A stretch of 59,728 nt of DNA, taken from NCBI GenBank assembly GCA_023408315.1, contig JAEYKI010000011.1, forward strand, positions 1 to 59,728, given 5' to 3'. The position numbers were made by a program, and so were the translations under genes. Source of the DNA: Bacillota bacterium. Its GTDB lineage: Bacteria > Bacillota > Clostridia > Christensenellales > Christensenellaceae. Of this stretch, positions 16,167-25,835 are shown piece by piece (position 1 is the first letter of the stretch; every line of letters starts with the position of its first letter). The notes beneath the pieces are model-generated. The model saw nothing but the letters and a program-made list of their open reading frames with translations, was not told the origin of the DNA and ran no database searches.

Positions 16167-18374
16167 ATGGCGATCGTTTATCATGAACAATCAAAGGAAT
16201 TTCACCTTTTTAACGATCATATAAGCTATATAATAAAAATACTTGATAACGGACATGTGGGAAGCCTATATTTTGGAAAACGCATCCATGATAAAGATTC
16301 ATTTTCTTACCGGATGAACTGGGAACCCAGATCGCTGACGGCGTATGTATTTAAGGAAGGCTCGGCATTTTCACTTCAGCATACGCGCCAAGAATATCCG
16401 TGCTATGGCACAACCGATTTTCATTATCCGTCGTTTGAAATAGAGCAGGAGAACGGCAGCACCATATCCGATTTTAAGTATTGTTCGCATATTGTTTTTT
16501 GCGGCAAGAAACGCCTGACCGGATTACCCGCAACGTATGTGGAAGCGGACAGTGAAGCGGAGACGCTGGAAATTACACTGTACGACAATATAAGCGGTAC
16601 GGAACTGGTATTAAGCTGGAGTATATTTGAGGCGTACGCTGCTATAGCCCGTAATGCCCGTTTTATCCAAAAAACAGATCAGGCCGTAATACTCAGGAGA
16701 GCCATGAGCGCATGCGTGGACCTGCCGGATTGCGGCTTTGAGCTTGTGCACCTTTCAGGTGCGTGGGGCCGGGAAAGGCATATAAAGGTACGGGCCCTGG
16801 AGCAGGGCGTGCAATCTGTGCACAGCCTGTGCGGCGCCAGCAGTGCGGAGCACAATCCTTTTCTGGCGTTAAAGAGGTTTAATACAGGAGAGAGTAGCGG
16901 CGAAGCGTACGGTTTTAGTTTGGTATACAGCGGCAATTTTTTGATGCAGGCGGAGGTGGACGCACATGGCATGACGCGCATTTTAATGGGCATCCATCCT
17001 GACAAATTTGCCTGGTCCCTTTGCACGGGCGAAATTTTTCAGACGCCAGAGGCCGTGCTTGTATATTCCGGCAGCGGAATAGGCGGTATGAGCCGGACAT
17101 TTCACCGCCTATACAAAGAAAGGCTGGTGAGAGGCATGTGGAGGGACATGCCCCGCCCCATACTGATTAACAATTGGGAAGCAACAGAAGCAAATTTTAC
17201 GGAAGAACAACTGCTCCGTATTGCGGCCATAGGCAAAGAACTGGGCATGGAGTTATTTGTTTTGGACGACGGGTGGTTTGGCGTGCGCGACGACGATACA
17301 TCCAGCCTGGGGGATTGGTATGTGAAAAATTTTGCCAAGCTCCCCTCCGGTATTATCGGGCTTGCCCAAAAAATGGAGGGCCTGGGCATTCAATTTGGAC
17401 TGTGGATTGAGCCTGAAATGGTTAATATGGACAGCGACCTGTACCGCAAGCATCCGGATTGGATACTAAACGCGCCCGGCCGCTTCCCGTCGCCCTCCCG
17501 CAACCAGTATGTACTGGACTTTACGCGCCAGGACGTTATCAATTACCTATACGGTCTTTTATCCAAAATACTCAGGGAAACAAAAATATCCTATATTAAA
17601 TGGGACATGAACCGTTACATTACGGAAAGCTATTCGCAGGGTATGAACGCCAATAAACAGGGGGAGGTGTTCCACAGGTACATACTGGGTGTATACAGCC
17701 TGTATGAGCGGCTGACTTCTGAGTTTCCATCCGTATTGTTTGAATCCTGCGCCAGCGGCGGGGCCCGGTTTGATCCGGGAATGCTGTATTACGCGCCGCA
17801 GACATGGACCAGCGACAACACAGACGCCGTTGAACGGATTAAAATACAGTATGGCACTTCTCTTGTATATCCAATCAACAGCATGGGCGCTCATGTCTCC
17901 GATGTACCCAACCAGCAGGTAGGCAGGCGGACGCCTTTGGATACAAGGGCCTGTGTTGCTTATTTTGGAGCATTTGGCTATGAATTGGATTTAAGCGCTT
18001 TGACTGATGATGAAAAAAACAAAATACGGGATGAAATTATATTTGTTAAAGCGCATCGTGAATGGATGATGCACGGCACCTTTTACAGGCTGAAAAGCCC
18101 TTTTGAGGGGAATGACGCAGCGTGGATGGTGGTTTCCGCCGACCAGTCACAAGCCTTGGCGGGATATTTCAGGTTTTTAAATTATGCAAATAAAGGAATC
18201 GGCTGGCTGACTATGGAAGGGCTTTCTGCCCAGGCCTGCTACCGTGTGAATGAAAGCGATATGCTTTGTTATGGGGATGAACTGATGTATGCCGGGATTG
18301 CGTTGCTTGAGAAGGATTTTATTGTTAGCGGTGGGGATTTTTCGTCTGCACTTTATTATTTAAAGCAGGTATAA
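16167..18374 (+). CDS. Alpha-galactosidase, GH36
   Basis: 735 residues, normal for bacterial GH36. The N-terminal beta-sandwich (about 1-310) leads into the catalytic barrel: NNWEATEANFTEEQ, LFVLDDGWFG, FGLWIEPEMV, and the nucleophile D480 in YIKWDMNRY. CASGGARFDPGML and the acid/base D550 in TWTSDNTD follow, then a C-terminal beta domain. It hydrolyses terminal alpha-1,6-galactosyl residues (melibiose, raffinose family). There is no signal peptide, so it acts in the cytosol on sugars imported by the ABC system encoded just upstream. RBS: GGGAGG. Regulation probably by the divergently oriented AraC-type protein at 18385-19272. Confidence 0.95.
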   Translation: MAIVYHEQSKEFHLFNDHISYIIKILDNGHVGSLYFGKRIHDKDSFSYRMNWEPRSLTAYVFKEGSAFSLQHTRQEYPCYGTTDFHYPSFEIEQENGSTISDFKYCSHIVFCGKKRLTGLPATYVEADSEAETLEITLYDNISGTELVLSWSIFEAYAAIARNARFIQKTDQAVILRRAMSACVDLPDCGFELVHLSGAWGRERHIKVRALEQGVQSVHSLCGASSAEHNPFLALKRFNTGESSGEAYGFSLVYSGNFLMQAEVDAHGMTRILMGIHPDKFAWSLCTGEIFQTPEAVLVYSGSGIGGMSRTFHRLYKERLVRGMWRDMPRPILINNWEATEANFTEEQLLRIAAIGKELGMELFVLDDGWFGVRDDDTSSLGDWYVKNFAKLPSGIIGLAQKMEGLGIQFGLWIEPEMVNMDSDLYRKHPDWILNAPGRFPSPSRNQYVLDFTRQDVINYLYGLLSKILRETKISYIKWDMNRYITESYSQGMNANKQGEVFHRYILGVYSLYERLTSEFPSVLFESCASGGARFDPGMLYYAPQTWTSDNTDAVERIKIQYGTSLVYPINSMGAHVSDVPNQQVGRRTPLDTRACVAYFGAFGYELDLSALTDDEKNKIRDEIIFVKAHREWMMHGTFYRLKSPFEGNDAAWMVVSADQSQALAGYFRFLNYANKGIGWLTMEGLSAQACYRVNESDMLCYGDELMYAGIALLEKDFIVSGGDFSSALYYLKQV

Positions 18375-18384
18375 AGCGCGCGGG

Positions 18385-19272
18385 TTATTCGCCTTTGTGG
18401 TTGGCCAGGATCAGGCTGTCCATGCCGCTGCGGTACGACTTGGGGCTTTCGTTCCGGAAAGCCTTGAATATCTTGGAGAATGTAAGCGGATCTTCGTAGC
18501 CTACCATGGAAGCAATTGTGCTGATTGGATAGGAAGTTGTTTTAAGTAGCGTGCATGCTTTATCCAAACGGTAGTTGATGATATATTGCTGGGGCGACAT
18601 GTTTAGTACGGCCTTAAATATTTTGGTCAGGTGGCTCCGGTTGATGCAGACGTAGCTTGCGATATCATTGACTTTAATATTGTTGGCATAGTTATGCTCA
18701 ATGAATTCCATTGCGTGCTCAACATAAACCTGGATGGGGTAATCATAATTTTCTGGTGAATCCTGGGTTTGGTGCTTCTCCTGGATCAGGGTGGCTAAGA
18801 ATTGAAGCAGGCAGCTTTCCCGCAGCAGGTCGCTTGCGTAGGTGAGTTGGGTGTTTGCAAGCAGGTTGTTGACGCAATCCAGAAGAGCCTGCTCATTATG
18901 AAATTCGTTCACCAGCTGGTCGCGCCTGAAATTTGCGAAGTGCAGGCAGTTTTCCGCCTTGATGCCGCTGAAGCCGATCCAAATATAGGTCCAGGGCTTT
19001 TCTGTATCCGCCTGGTAGAAGGTGGTTGTATTCGGATAGATCAGGAACGCCTGATGCCTGCCCAGGTGATAGGTATTGCCGTTAACGGTATATGTTCCTT
19101 TGCCATCCAATATGTAGTGCAGCAGGAATTCAGTCCGCTCCGTAGGCCCGTAGGCATGGCCCGGATCACAGACTTCAATACCGCAATAACTCAAGTAAAG
19201 ATCCATTGATTGTTTCTTTAGATACTCCAAACATTTATAACGAGCCGAATTGGTAAACTTAGCCTGGCTCAT
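18385..19272 (-). CDS. AraC-family transcriptional regulator
   Basis: 295 residues. An N-terminal cupin-like sugar-sensing domain (HYILDGKGTYTVNG, QAFLIYPN) is followed by two helix-turn-helix units at about 195-290 (VNDIASYVCINRSHLTKIFKAVLNMS; ISTIASMVGYEDPLTFSKIFKAF). This is the RafR/MsmR type that activates alpha-galactoside uptake genes in Firmicutes. It lies convergent to the GH36 gene, 10 bp from its end. A GAGGAG ribosome site precedes the start on the minus strand. Confidence 0.92.
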   Translation of the reverse strand: MSQAKFTNSARYKCLEYLKKQSMDLYLSYCGIEVCDPGHAYGPTERTEFLLHYILDGKGTYTVNGNTYHLGRHQAFLIYPNTTTFYQADTEKPWTYIWIGFSGIKAENCLHFANFRRDQLVNEFHNEQALLDCVNNLLANTQLTYASDLLRESCLLQFLATLIQEKHQTQDSPENYDYPIQVYVEHAMEFIEHNYANNIKVNDIASYVCINRSHLTKIFKAVLNMSPQQYIINYRLDKACTLLKTTSYPISTIASMVGYEDPLTFSKIFKAFRNESPKSYRSGMDSLILANHKGE

Positions 19273-19343
19273 ATGATAACTCCTCAGGTTAGACTTTGGG
19301 ATTTATAGAATGATAGAAGCAGTATGGATATATTTATTATAGC

Positions 19344-19365
19344 ATATACAAACGGTTTTGTATAT
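19344..19365. promoter_or_regulatory. Candidate operator, perfect 9-bp inverted repeat
   Basis: ATATACAAA (19344-19352) and TTTGTATAT (19357-19365) form a perfect inverted repeat with a 4-bp spacer. It lies between the araC-type gene and the MsmK-type ATPase gene, which diverge here. It could control either or both. A protein-binding site is likelier than a terminator because no T-run follows. Confidence 0.5.
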
Positions 19366-19467
19366 AGAAAGGCCCCGTTAGCCAACTGGTACAAACCATA
19401 CATTAAAACAATTTGATTTTTCACCAAAATTCATGGGGAAAACACACGAATATAAAGGAGCATTTAT

Positions 19468-20589
19468 ATGTCAAATTTATCACTCAACCACATCAAAAAG
19501 AACTATGGGGAGCATGTAACGGCGGTTTGCGATTTTTCATTGGAAATACAGGACAGGGAATTTATTGTGCTGGTGGGGCCTTCCGGCTGCGGAAAATCGA
19601 CGATGCTGCGCATGATTGCCGGATTGGAGAGTATCAACAACGGCGAACTTTATATTGCGGACGAACTGGTAAATGATGTTGAACCCAGGGACAGGAATGT
19701 GGCGATGGTTTTTCAGAACTATGCACTCTACCCCCATATGACGGTATATGAAAATATGGCGTTCTCTTTAAAGCTTAAGCATATGGACAAAAAGAATATT
19801 GAGAAAAAAGTGCTGCAAGTGGCAGATGTGTTAAGCATTACAGAGCTTTTAAAACGCAGACCCAAGGAGCTCAGCGGAGGACAGCGGCAAAGGGTTGCGA
19901 TTGGCCGCGCTATCATTAGGGAGCCCGCCGTATTCCTGATGGATGAGCCGCTTTCCAATTTGGATGCAAAACTGAGGAACCAGATGCGGACCGAGATCAT
20001 CAAACTGCACAAACGTGTGAACACCACATTTGTATACGTGACCCATGACCAAACGGAGGCCATGACATTGGGAGACAGAATTGTGGTGATGAAGGACGGA
20101 CGCATACAGCAAATAGGGACCCCGCAGGAAGTCTTTTACCATCCCGCCAACCTTTTTGTGGCGGGTTTTATCGGCACGCCGCAAATGAATTTTTTTGATG
20201 CGAAGCTTGAAGAGGAGGGCGGCCGGTATTGTGTAGCGTTGTATGGCAAAAAGATCGCGCTTGGCAATCAAATGAACGCTTGTCTGCTGGAACAGAACAT
20301 AAAGAGCCGGGAAATCATTTTGGGAGTCCGGCCCGAGCATATGAAGATTGCCGACAAGCACATGCCCGAGTCTATCCGCGCGGTTGTTGATGTATCGGAG
20401 ATGATGGGCAGCGAATTATACCTCCATATGAACGCGGCCGGAAAGGATATAGTTGTCAGGGTGCCCACTGTTGAAATAGACGAAAATTGTGGTAAAAAAA
20501 TAGGGGAATGCAGCGAACTGGAATTTATTTTTCCTATAGACTTGGCGCATTTGTTCTCGAAGGAAGATGAAAGAAACCTTTTATATTAG
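19468..20589 (+). CDS. Multiple-sugar ABC transporter ATPase (MsmK/UgpC type)
   Basis: 373 residues. Walker A GPSGCGKST, Q-loop FQNYALYPHMTVYENM, signature LSGGQRQR, Walker B VFLMDEPLSNLDAKLR, switch His THDQTEAMTLGDRIVVM, then the C-terminal OB-fold regulatory domain (about 240-373). Such ATPases can energise several sugar importers. It stands alone with its own leader. It probably serves the alpha-galactoside importer upstream, which has no ATPase gene in its operon. A close paralogue lies at 31143. Confidence 0.95.
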   Translation: MSNLSLNHIKKNYGEHVTAVCDFSLEIQDREFIVLVGPSGCGKSTMLRMIAGLESINNGELYIADELVNDVEPRDRNVAMVFQNYALYPHMTVYENMAFSLKLKHMDKKNIEKKVLQVADVLSITELLKRRPKELSGGQRQRVAIGRAIIREPAVFLMDEPLSNLDAKLRNQMRTEIIKLHKRVNTTFVYVTHDQTEAMTLGDRIVVMKDGRIQQIGTPQEVFYHPANLFVAGFIGTPQMNFFDAKLEEEGGRYCVALYGKKIALGNQMNACLLEQNIKSREIILGVRPEHMKIADKHMPESIRAVVDVSEMMGSELYLHMNAAGKDIVVRVPTVEIDENCGKKIGECSELEFIFPIDLAHLFSKEDERNLLY

Positions 20590-21145
20590 GGGTAAAACTA
20601 AGCACGAGAATGCCTGTTTTGCTGGATGTTAGCAGAAGAGAAAAATGCAGCAAAGCGGGTCGCATTTGAGACAAGCTTGCCGTTTACAATTTAGTTTTTT
20701 GTGAAATACCCATACAGAGTCTGCCTGTACACAAAGAAACATTTTACTTCCGAGCTGATATGACGGAAGAGGAATTGAAATCGCTTGGACTCACCGTTCG
20801 TAACAGTGGTACCGCTTGAAATTTGAAATATTTTTCAAAAGGCTTACAAACTGTTTTGTTGGCCTTTTGTTTTTGGATATATTTGGGATGAATTTGGCAA
20901 TACAGAGAGCCAGACGGGTTCCGCAAAGTTCTTGAACAATGTGTCCAGTTTGTCTCAGCCATATCAGCTCGCCACACATACACGATTTCCAATCGTGCAC
21001 CTTTGCGATGTGTGGGGGCATTAAATGTTTTTTATGTTTGTAAATTAGAGATGAAACATTATTTATATTAGAAAAACACACCTTTTTTAGATTTTTCGTA
21101 CTTTTTTTTCGAAAATTTATCTTTATTATATTTATATACAGCACA
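20590..21145. other. Gene-free stretch with a short coding remnant
   Basis: No intact gene is supported. Plus-strand bases around 20728-20820 read HKETFYFRADMTEEELKSLGLTVR and stop soon after, which looks like the tail of a lost gene of unknown family. A 5-bp hairpin with a TTTCCAA loop at 20981-20997 resembles an anticodon arm, but no T arm follows. The rest is AT-rich. Confidence 0.4.
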
Positions 21146-22068
21146 ATGGAGGCAAAGTATGTGAAGAGTACTATCACGAAAATTATTGCGTCAATCATTT
21201 TAGTTGCTATATTTTGTACTCTGGTTTTTTCCGGTCCAGATATTATTACTTTTCATTTTGCCAGCAGAGATGATAATCCGGAAGAGCTGATACAGGCTGT
21301 AGAAGAATATTGCTCTGGTAAAGGATATCCAAGCAGGCCGATCTGGATTAATGAAGATTATTGGGCCACCGATCGTACACGCGCATCCCAGCCTTACCCG
21401 GGTACGGTTGCCAGAATTTTTGGCTATGCGGAAAGAATGGGCGTTCAAGTAACTCATACATGCTGGATGGAAGGAGATCATACGAAAGGGGACTGGTATT
21501 CCATGCTGGACGGACTTGTGGATATGGATGGCAACCCCAGATCATGTTATTGGATGTATAAGGCATACGCCGATATGGAGGGATCCATGCTTACCGTGGC
21601 GAAGAGCGTAAATTATGACGCCGCAGCCAGCAAGGATGTGAGCAATAAAAAAGTGGTTGCGATCCTGGGATCTGCCAATAACGTTTCCGGGACCGTAACA
21701 GCGATTTTACGAATATGAGCAGCATGTTTGCCGGTTCTTCAGTAAATGTGCTGGTTCAAAAGCTGGTGCCCGGTACAGACCCGGTTTCCGGACCGGCTAC
21801 TTATTCCAGCGGGCCGGCTTTAGTTTCAAACAATCAAGCTTCTGTAAATGTAGATATCAACAGCCATGAAGGGGTCATTATTACCCTTACAGATGAAAGC
21901 GAAACTATGGGAGCTGATCAGGCTGTAAGTGTGTCTTTATCGAGAGAAGACGATAATAGTTCTATATTTGCAAATAATATTTTTTTAGCAATACTCATAA
22001 TTAGATTTACATTAATCGGATTAATTGCTTTTATAGTAATTAGAATGTATTATAAAAAAAATAATTAA
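21146..22068 (+). pseudogene. Frameshifted, truncated glycosidase-like surface protein
   Basis: Two frames (21146-21718 and 21715-22068) join into one product if one T is added to the T-run in GATTTTACG near 21707, giving TAIFTNMSSMFAGSS. The N-terminus has one membrane helix. The middle (RPIWINEDYW, MGVQVTHTCWMEGD, YWMYKAYADM) looks like the C-terminal part of a clan-A glycoside hydrolase barrel, and a terminal membrane helix ends in YYKKNN. Most of a catalytic barrel is missing, so it seems both internally deleted and frameshifted. I cannot assign a GH family. Confidence 0.6.
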
Positions 22069-22224
22069 TAGAATTAATAATTTTTCAAATGATTGTTTAA
22101 GTCACGATACAATTGGGAGTATGCTTGGATTCGGTATGTTTTGTAACAATCCGCTTACCCGCTTGGGGATTTATAAGAATAGAACTGTTTTTTTTTGGTA
22201 AGGGGAACTTTTAGATTTTATTGT

Positions 22225-22252
22225 TTGACATTACCAAAACTAGAAATATAAT
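22225..22252 (+). promoter_or_regulatory. Promoter for the YesM-type kinase gene
   Basis: TTGACA at 22225-22230, 16-bp spacer, TATAAT at 22247-22252, placed 84 bp upstream of the kinase start. A strong match to the sigma-A consensus. Confidence 0.75.
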
Positions 22253-22335
22253 TAAAGATATCGTTACTTATATCCGGTTGTAACAATTAAATGAATTTTG
22301 ATGCGATAAATATTTAAGAGACGAGAGCTTCCAAA

Positions 22336-24156
22336 ATGTTTCCTATATTTAAAAGCAGGAGCTTTAATGCCAGGCTTTTATTGGCGTTTATTGTAACTTC
22401 AATAATACCAATTATTCTTGTTAATGGTTTTTCTTACATTAACAGTTCTAATATTGTTCTTGAAAATAGCAATGAACGCACATTGGCCAATCTGCAGCAA
22501 ACAAGGGCAAGCGTGGATTCGCAACTGGAGTCATATGAAGATATACTTTATCAGATTTATACCAGCGATCAGGTTATGACTTTGGTTAACAAGATTAATA
22601 GCGAAGAGGATCCAACTATAGAAAAAAGACAGCTAAGAGAAGTACTAAGCAGTTTTATTTTTACAAAGCAATATCTCCAGGCCATTATCATTATTACTGA
22701 TAATGGCAACATGATTTACTACGACCAGTTAACGGGTTCATCAACAAAAAACCCGTGGATAGAAAATATAGGTATGACTACAAAAAGCCTGTATGAAAGC
22801 ATATATTCCAAAAACACAAATAATATCATATCAACCAAATTTGCTTTTAACTTTGCGGACAAACCTATTTATCTGTTTTATGAAGGCCATAGATTGATCA
22901 ATTATCCTGCCTTGGATAAAAGAAATGGTATAGCGCTCTTATGTATTGATGAAACAATGCTCCGAAACATTTGTTTTCCTGCGGTAAAGGACCAAACAAG
23001 CAAGCTGACTAATTTTGACTTTATTGTGGACAAGGATGGGTATGTTGTTACATACGCTGATCCCGCGCAGATCTCAAGCAAGGTTTTCAGTGCAGATATG
23101 ACTGAGGAACAAAAAAAACAGGAATTAACGGACTTTGTAAAAAAAAGTTATATGCAGAGTGAAGGAAATATATCCGTGAATACCATTTACGACGATAAAT
23201 ATAACTGGTATATTGTAAATGCAACAGACCAGGGTAAAGCTATTGAGAAGTTAGGCGATCAGCAAAGAATAACAGTTTTTACAATTATTTTATCTTCACT
23301 GACTCTTGCATTTATTATTGTGTTTCTGACCAAGCGTCTGACAAGGTCCATCAATAAGGTGGTTTCCGTTATGAGCCAGGCCGGGGAAGGTGAATTGTTC
23401 GCAAGGGTGGACCTTGACAAGAACATGCCAGCGGAAATAGAAATGATCGCATCCGATTTTAATAAAATGCTTGAAAAGCTTGAAATATCAATTAAAAATG
23501 AGAAAGAGGCCAATAAAAAAGAGAGAAACGCAGAAATAAAAGCTTTGGAAGCGCAGATAAACCCGCATTTTCTCTATAATACACTGGATACGATTAATTG
23601 GATGGCGATTGACAACAACCAGTTTGAAATCAGCAATGCCATTAATTCTCTTGCATACATACTGAGATACGGTATTGACAACAGCAATACGACCGTAACG
23701 GTCAGGGAAGAAGTAGAATGGCTCAAAAAGTATATATTCCTGCAGCAAACCAGGCTGAAGAACATGTTTAAATGCAGTATCAAAGTATCAAAAAATACAG
23801 AAAACTATAAAATACATAAATTGTTGTTCCAGCCTTTTGTGGAAAATGCAATTCTGCATGGATTTGAAGGCGTGGAAAGAACATACAGGATGGGCGTGAG
23901 AATATATTCACAGAACAGCTATTTGGTTATTGAGATCCACGACAATGGAAAGGGTATGACACCGGAGCTGGTTGAACAGATTAATAACGGGATATTTGCG
24001 TATTCCGTAGACAAGAATCACATTGGAATGCAAAATGCGATTACGCGTATACAAATGTATTACGGAGAAAAAGCACAGGTAAGCATCCGAAGCGTTTTGG
24101 GTAAAGGGACTACCGTAACGATCCATATTCCTTTTGAAGAAAAAACAGGAGGATAA
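22336..24156 (+). CDS. YesM-type sensor histidine kinase
   Basis: 606 residues. Membrane helix near 15-32, an extracellular dCache-like sensor of about 270 residues, a second helix near 310-330, a HAMP domain, a His_kinase block with H411 in NPHFLYNTLD, and an HATPase domain (ENAILHGFEG, DNGKGM). These kinases sense extracellular carbohydrate, often through the binding protein, and signal to a YesN regulator. The next gene encodes that partner, its start 1 bp after this stop. The binding-protein/permease/GH31 genes downstream are the expected targets. Confidence 0.95.
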   Translation: MFPIFKSRSFNARLLLAFIVTSIIPIILVNGFSYINSSNIVLENSNERTLANLQQTRASVDSQLESYEDILYQIYTSDQVMTLVNKINSEEDPTIEKRQLREVLSSFIFTKQYLQAIIIITDNGNMIYYDQLTGSSTKNPWIENIGMTTKSLYESIYSKNTNNIISTKFAFNFADKPIYLFYEGHRLINYPALDKRNGIALLCIDETMLRNICFPAVKDQTSKLTNFDFIVDKDGYVVTYADPAQISSKVFSADMTEEQKKQELTDFVKKSYMQSEGNISVNTIYDDKYNWYIVNATDQGKAIEKLGDQQRITVFTIILSSLTLAFIIVFLTKRLTRSINKVVSVMSQAGEGELFARVDLDKNMPAEIEMIASDFNKMLEKLEISIKNEKEANKKERNAEIKALEAQINPHFLYNTLDTINWMAIDNNQFEISNAINSLAYILRYGIDNSNTTVTVREEVEWLKKYIFLQQTRLKNMFKCSIKVSKNTENYKIHKLLFQPFVENAILHGFEGVERTYRMGVRIYSQNSYLVIEIHDNGKGMTPELVEQINNGIFAYSVDKNHIGMQNAITRIQMYYGEKAQVSIRSVLGKGTTVTIHIPFEEKTGG

Positions 24157-24157
24157 A

Positions 24158-25696
24158 ATGCGTATTATTGTTGTGGAAAATGAAATCCGAATACGGGAAG
24201 GCATCTGCAAACTGATTGCAAACGTAAGCCGTAATCACGAAATTGTAGGGGAGGCTGGCAACGGCAAGGAAGGCCTGAAGCTTATTATGGAGAAGCAGCC
24301 GGACCTGGTGATTACGGATATTAAAATGCCTGTTATGGACGGGCTTGATATGTTAAAAGAAATGCACAGGAAGAAGTGCGCCACAAAAGCCATAGTGATC
24401 AGCGCTTATTCGGAATTTGCTTACGCCCAGCAGGCAATTGCATTAAGCGTAAGCGAGTACCTTTTGAAGCCTGTAACGGTGGATCTTTTGACCAATTCCC
24501 TCAGAAAAGTGGAAGAGCAGTATGCAAGCGAACGGCTCTTAAACCCTAAAACGCTGAATACTCTGGAGAATGTTCTAAACGGCGTCATTTTTGGAGGATT
24601 AAAAATTGACGAGGATATTCTTTGTTATATGGACGACAAATACCGCATCAGCAGGCAAACGCGTTTCATGGAGTTGATCGTGCGCATATCCGATCAGTGT
24701 GAATCGGTCTTTGATCAAATAAAAAAAGAAATGAGAAGCATGTTTTATGAAAAAGAGGATGTTTCTTTTTGTATTCTGGATGTACCTAAGGAAAAATCGT
24801 TTCTGACCGTTTTTTACGATATCAAAGACGAATCAGAATTTATGGGCTGGATAAAAAATAATACGTCCTGTTTGTATAGGCGGTACTCAGGCAACCATCT
24901 GGTTTTTGGTATTGTATCGGTTAAAGAACCCGGCTATTTAAAAGCGGATTATTTAAACCTGTTCAGCAATATGGACTGGGGCATTACGCTTGGCGACGGC
25001 GCACTGATCTGTTACCCCGATGTGATCAAAATTCAAACCGTGCCATGCCCGTATCCAATCCAGATTGAAAATGAGTTGAAGGTAAGCCTGTGCGAAAGCA
25101 ATATGAACCGGGCTTACCAACTGATTGAGCAGTTTGTCCGTTTTTTTGGCAATAAAAAAATATATGCGCCCATGGAGATAAAGGAGTCCTTTGTGCGTTT
25201 TACCTGGGTAATCATCAATATAGCAAAAGAAATTGGCATTATAGATTACCAGCAGTTGGAACATCAGAGGCTTCTGGAAACGATGATGGATTCCCAGAAT
25301 TATTTGGAACTGCAGGCAGGGCTGACGCATTTGGTTAAAAAGCTGAATCCTATTAAGCTGGACGATGATACTGTGGAAATCAGCCCGATCATTATGCGCA
25401 TGAAAACCATGATACATGAGTATTACCATACCGGCATTACTCTGGATGAAATTGCCGAGAGATTGAACATTACTCCCGTATATCTGGGCGCGATGTTTCA
25501 CAGGGAAATGGGACTCAATTTCAGTGCTTATATAAAAAAGTGCAGAATAAACAAAGCAAAGGAACTGCTGCTGGGAACGCAGCTTAAGCTATATGAAATT
25601 TCAGAAAAAATAGGCTATTCAGACGCTAAATATTTCAGCCGTGTTTTTAAAGAGTGTACGGGCCAGCATCCGGCCGATTACCGCAAAACTCATTAA
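24158..25696 (+). CDS. YesN-type response regulator with AraC DNA-binding domain
   Basis: 512 residues from ATG 24158, one base after the kinase stop, with ACAGGAGGA upstream (the frame opens at 24134, inside the kinase gene, but that lacks a ribosome site). Receiver domain with D54 in VITDIKMPVMDG and the Lys in LLKPVT; a long middle region; C-terminal AraC helix-turn-helix pair from about 410 (LDEIAERLNITPVYLGAMFHREMG, LYEISEKIGYSDAKYFSRVFKE). It should activate the adjacent carbohydrate uptake genes when phosphorylated. Confidence 0.95.
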   Translation: MRIIVVENEIRIREGICKLIANVSRNHEIVGEAGNGKEGLKLIMEKQPDLVITDIKMPVMDGLDMLKEMHRKKCATKAIVISAYSEFAYAQQAIALSVSEYLLKPVTVDLLTNSLRKVEEQYASERLLNPKTLNTLENVLNGVIFGGLKIDEDILCYMDDKYRISRQTRFMELIVRISDQCESVFDQIKKEMRSMFYEKEDVSFCILDVPKEKSFLTVFYDIKDESEFMGWIKNNTSCLYRRYSGNHLVFGIVSVKEPGYLKADYLNLFSNMDWGITLGDGALICYPDVIKIQTVPCPYPIQIENELKVSLCESNMNRAYQLIEQFVRFFGNKKIYAPMEIKESFVRFTWVIINIAKEIGIIDYQQLEHQRLLETMMDSQNYLELQAGLTHLVKKLNPIKLDDDTVEISPIIMRMKTMIHEYYHTGITLDEIAERLNITPVYLGAMFHREMGLNFSAYIKKCRINKAKELLLGTQLKLYEISEKIGYSDAKYFSRVFKECTGQHPADYRKTH

Positions 25697-25835
25697 AATA
25701 TTTTATATCTTGTGAAACCATATCCTTGCTGTGAAAATATATATTTGAAATGTCACCCTATTTGTGTTTTGTCGCGTTTTTTTTGGACGAAGACTTTTCT
25801 ATAATAAAATCAAATCCAAAGAGGAGGAATTAGAT

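Noticed and set aside
20981..20997. Hairpin CACGA-TTTCCAA-TCGTG resembling a tRNA-Gly (TCC) anticodon arm
   Set aside because: No T arm, acceptor stem or CCA is found around it on either strand.
20791..21198. Minus-strand 135-residue open frame
   Set aside because: No ribosome site or recognisable domain; it overlaps the start of the plus-strand remnant and its composition looks random.
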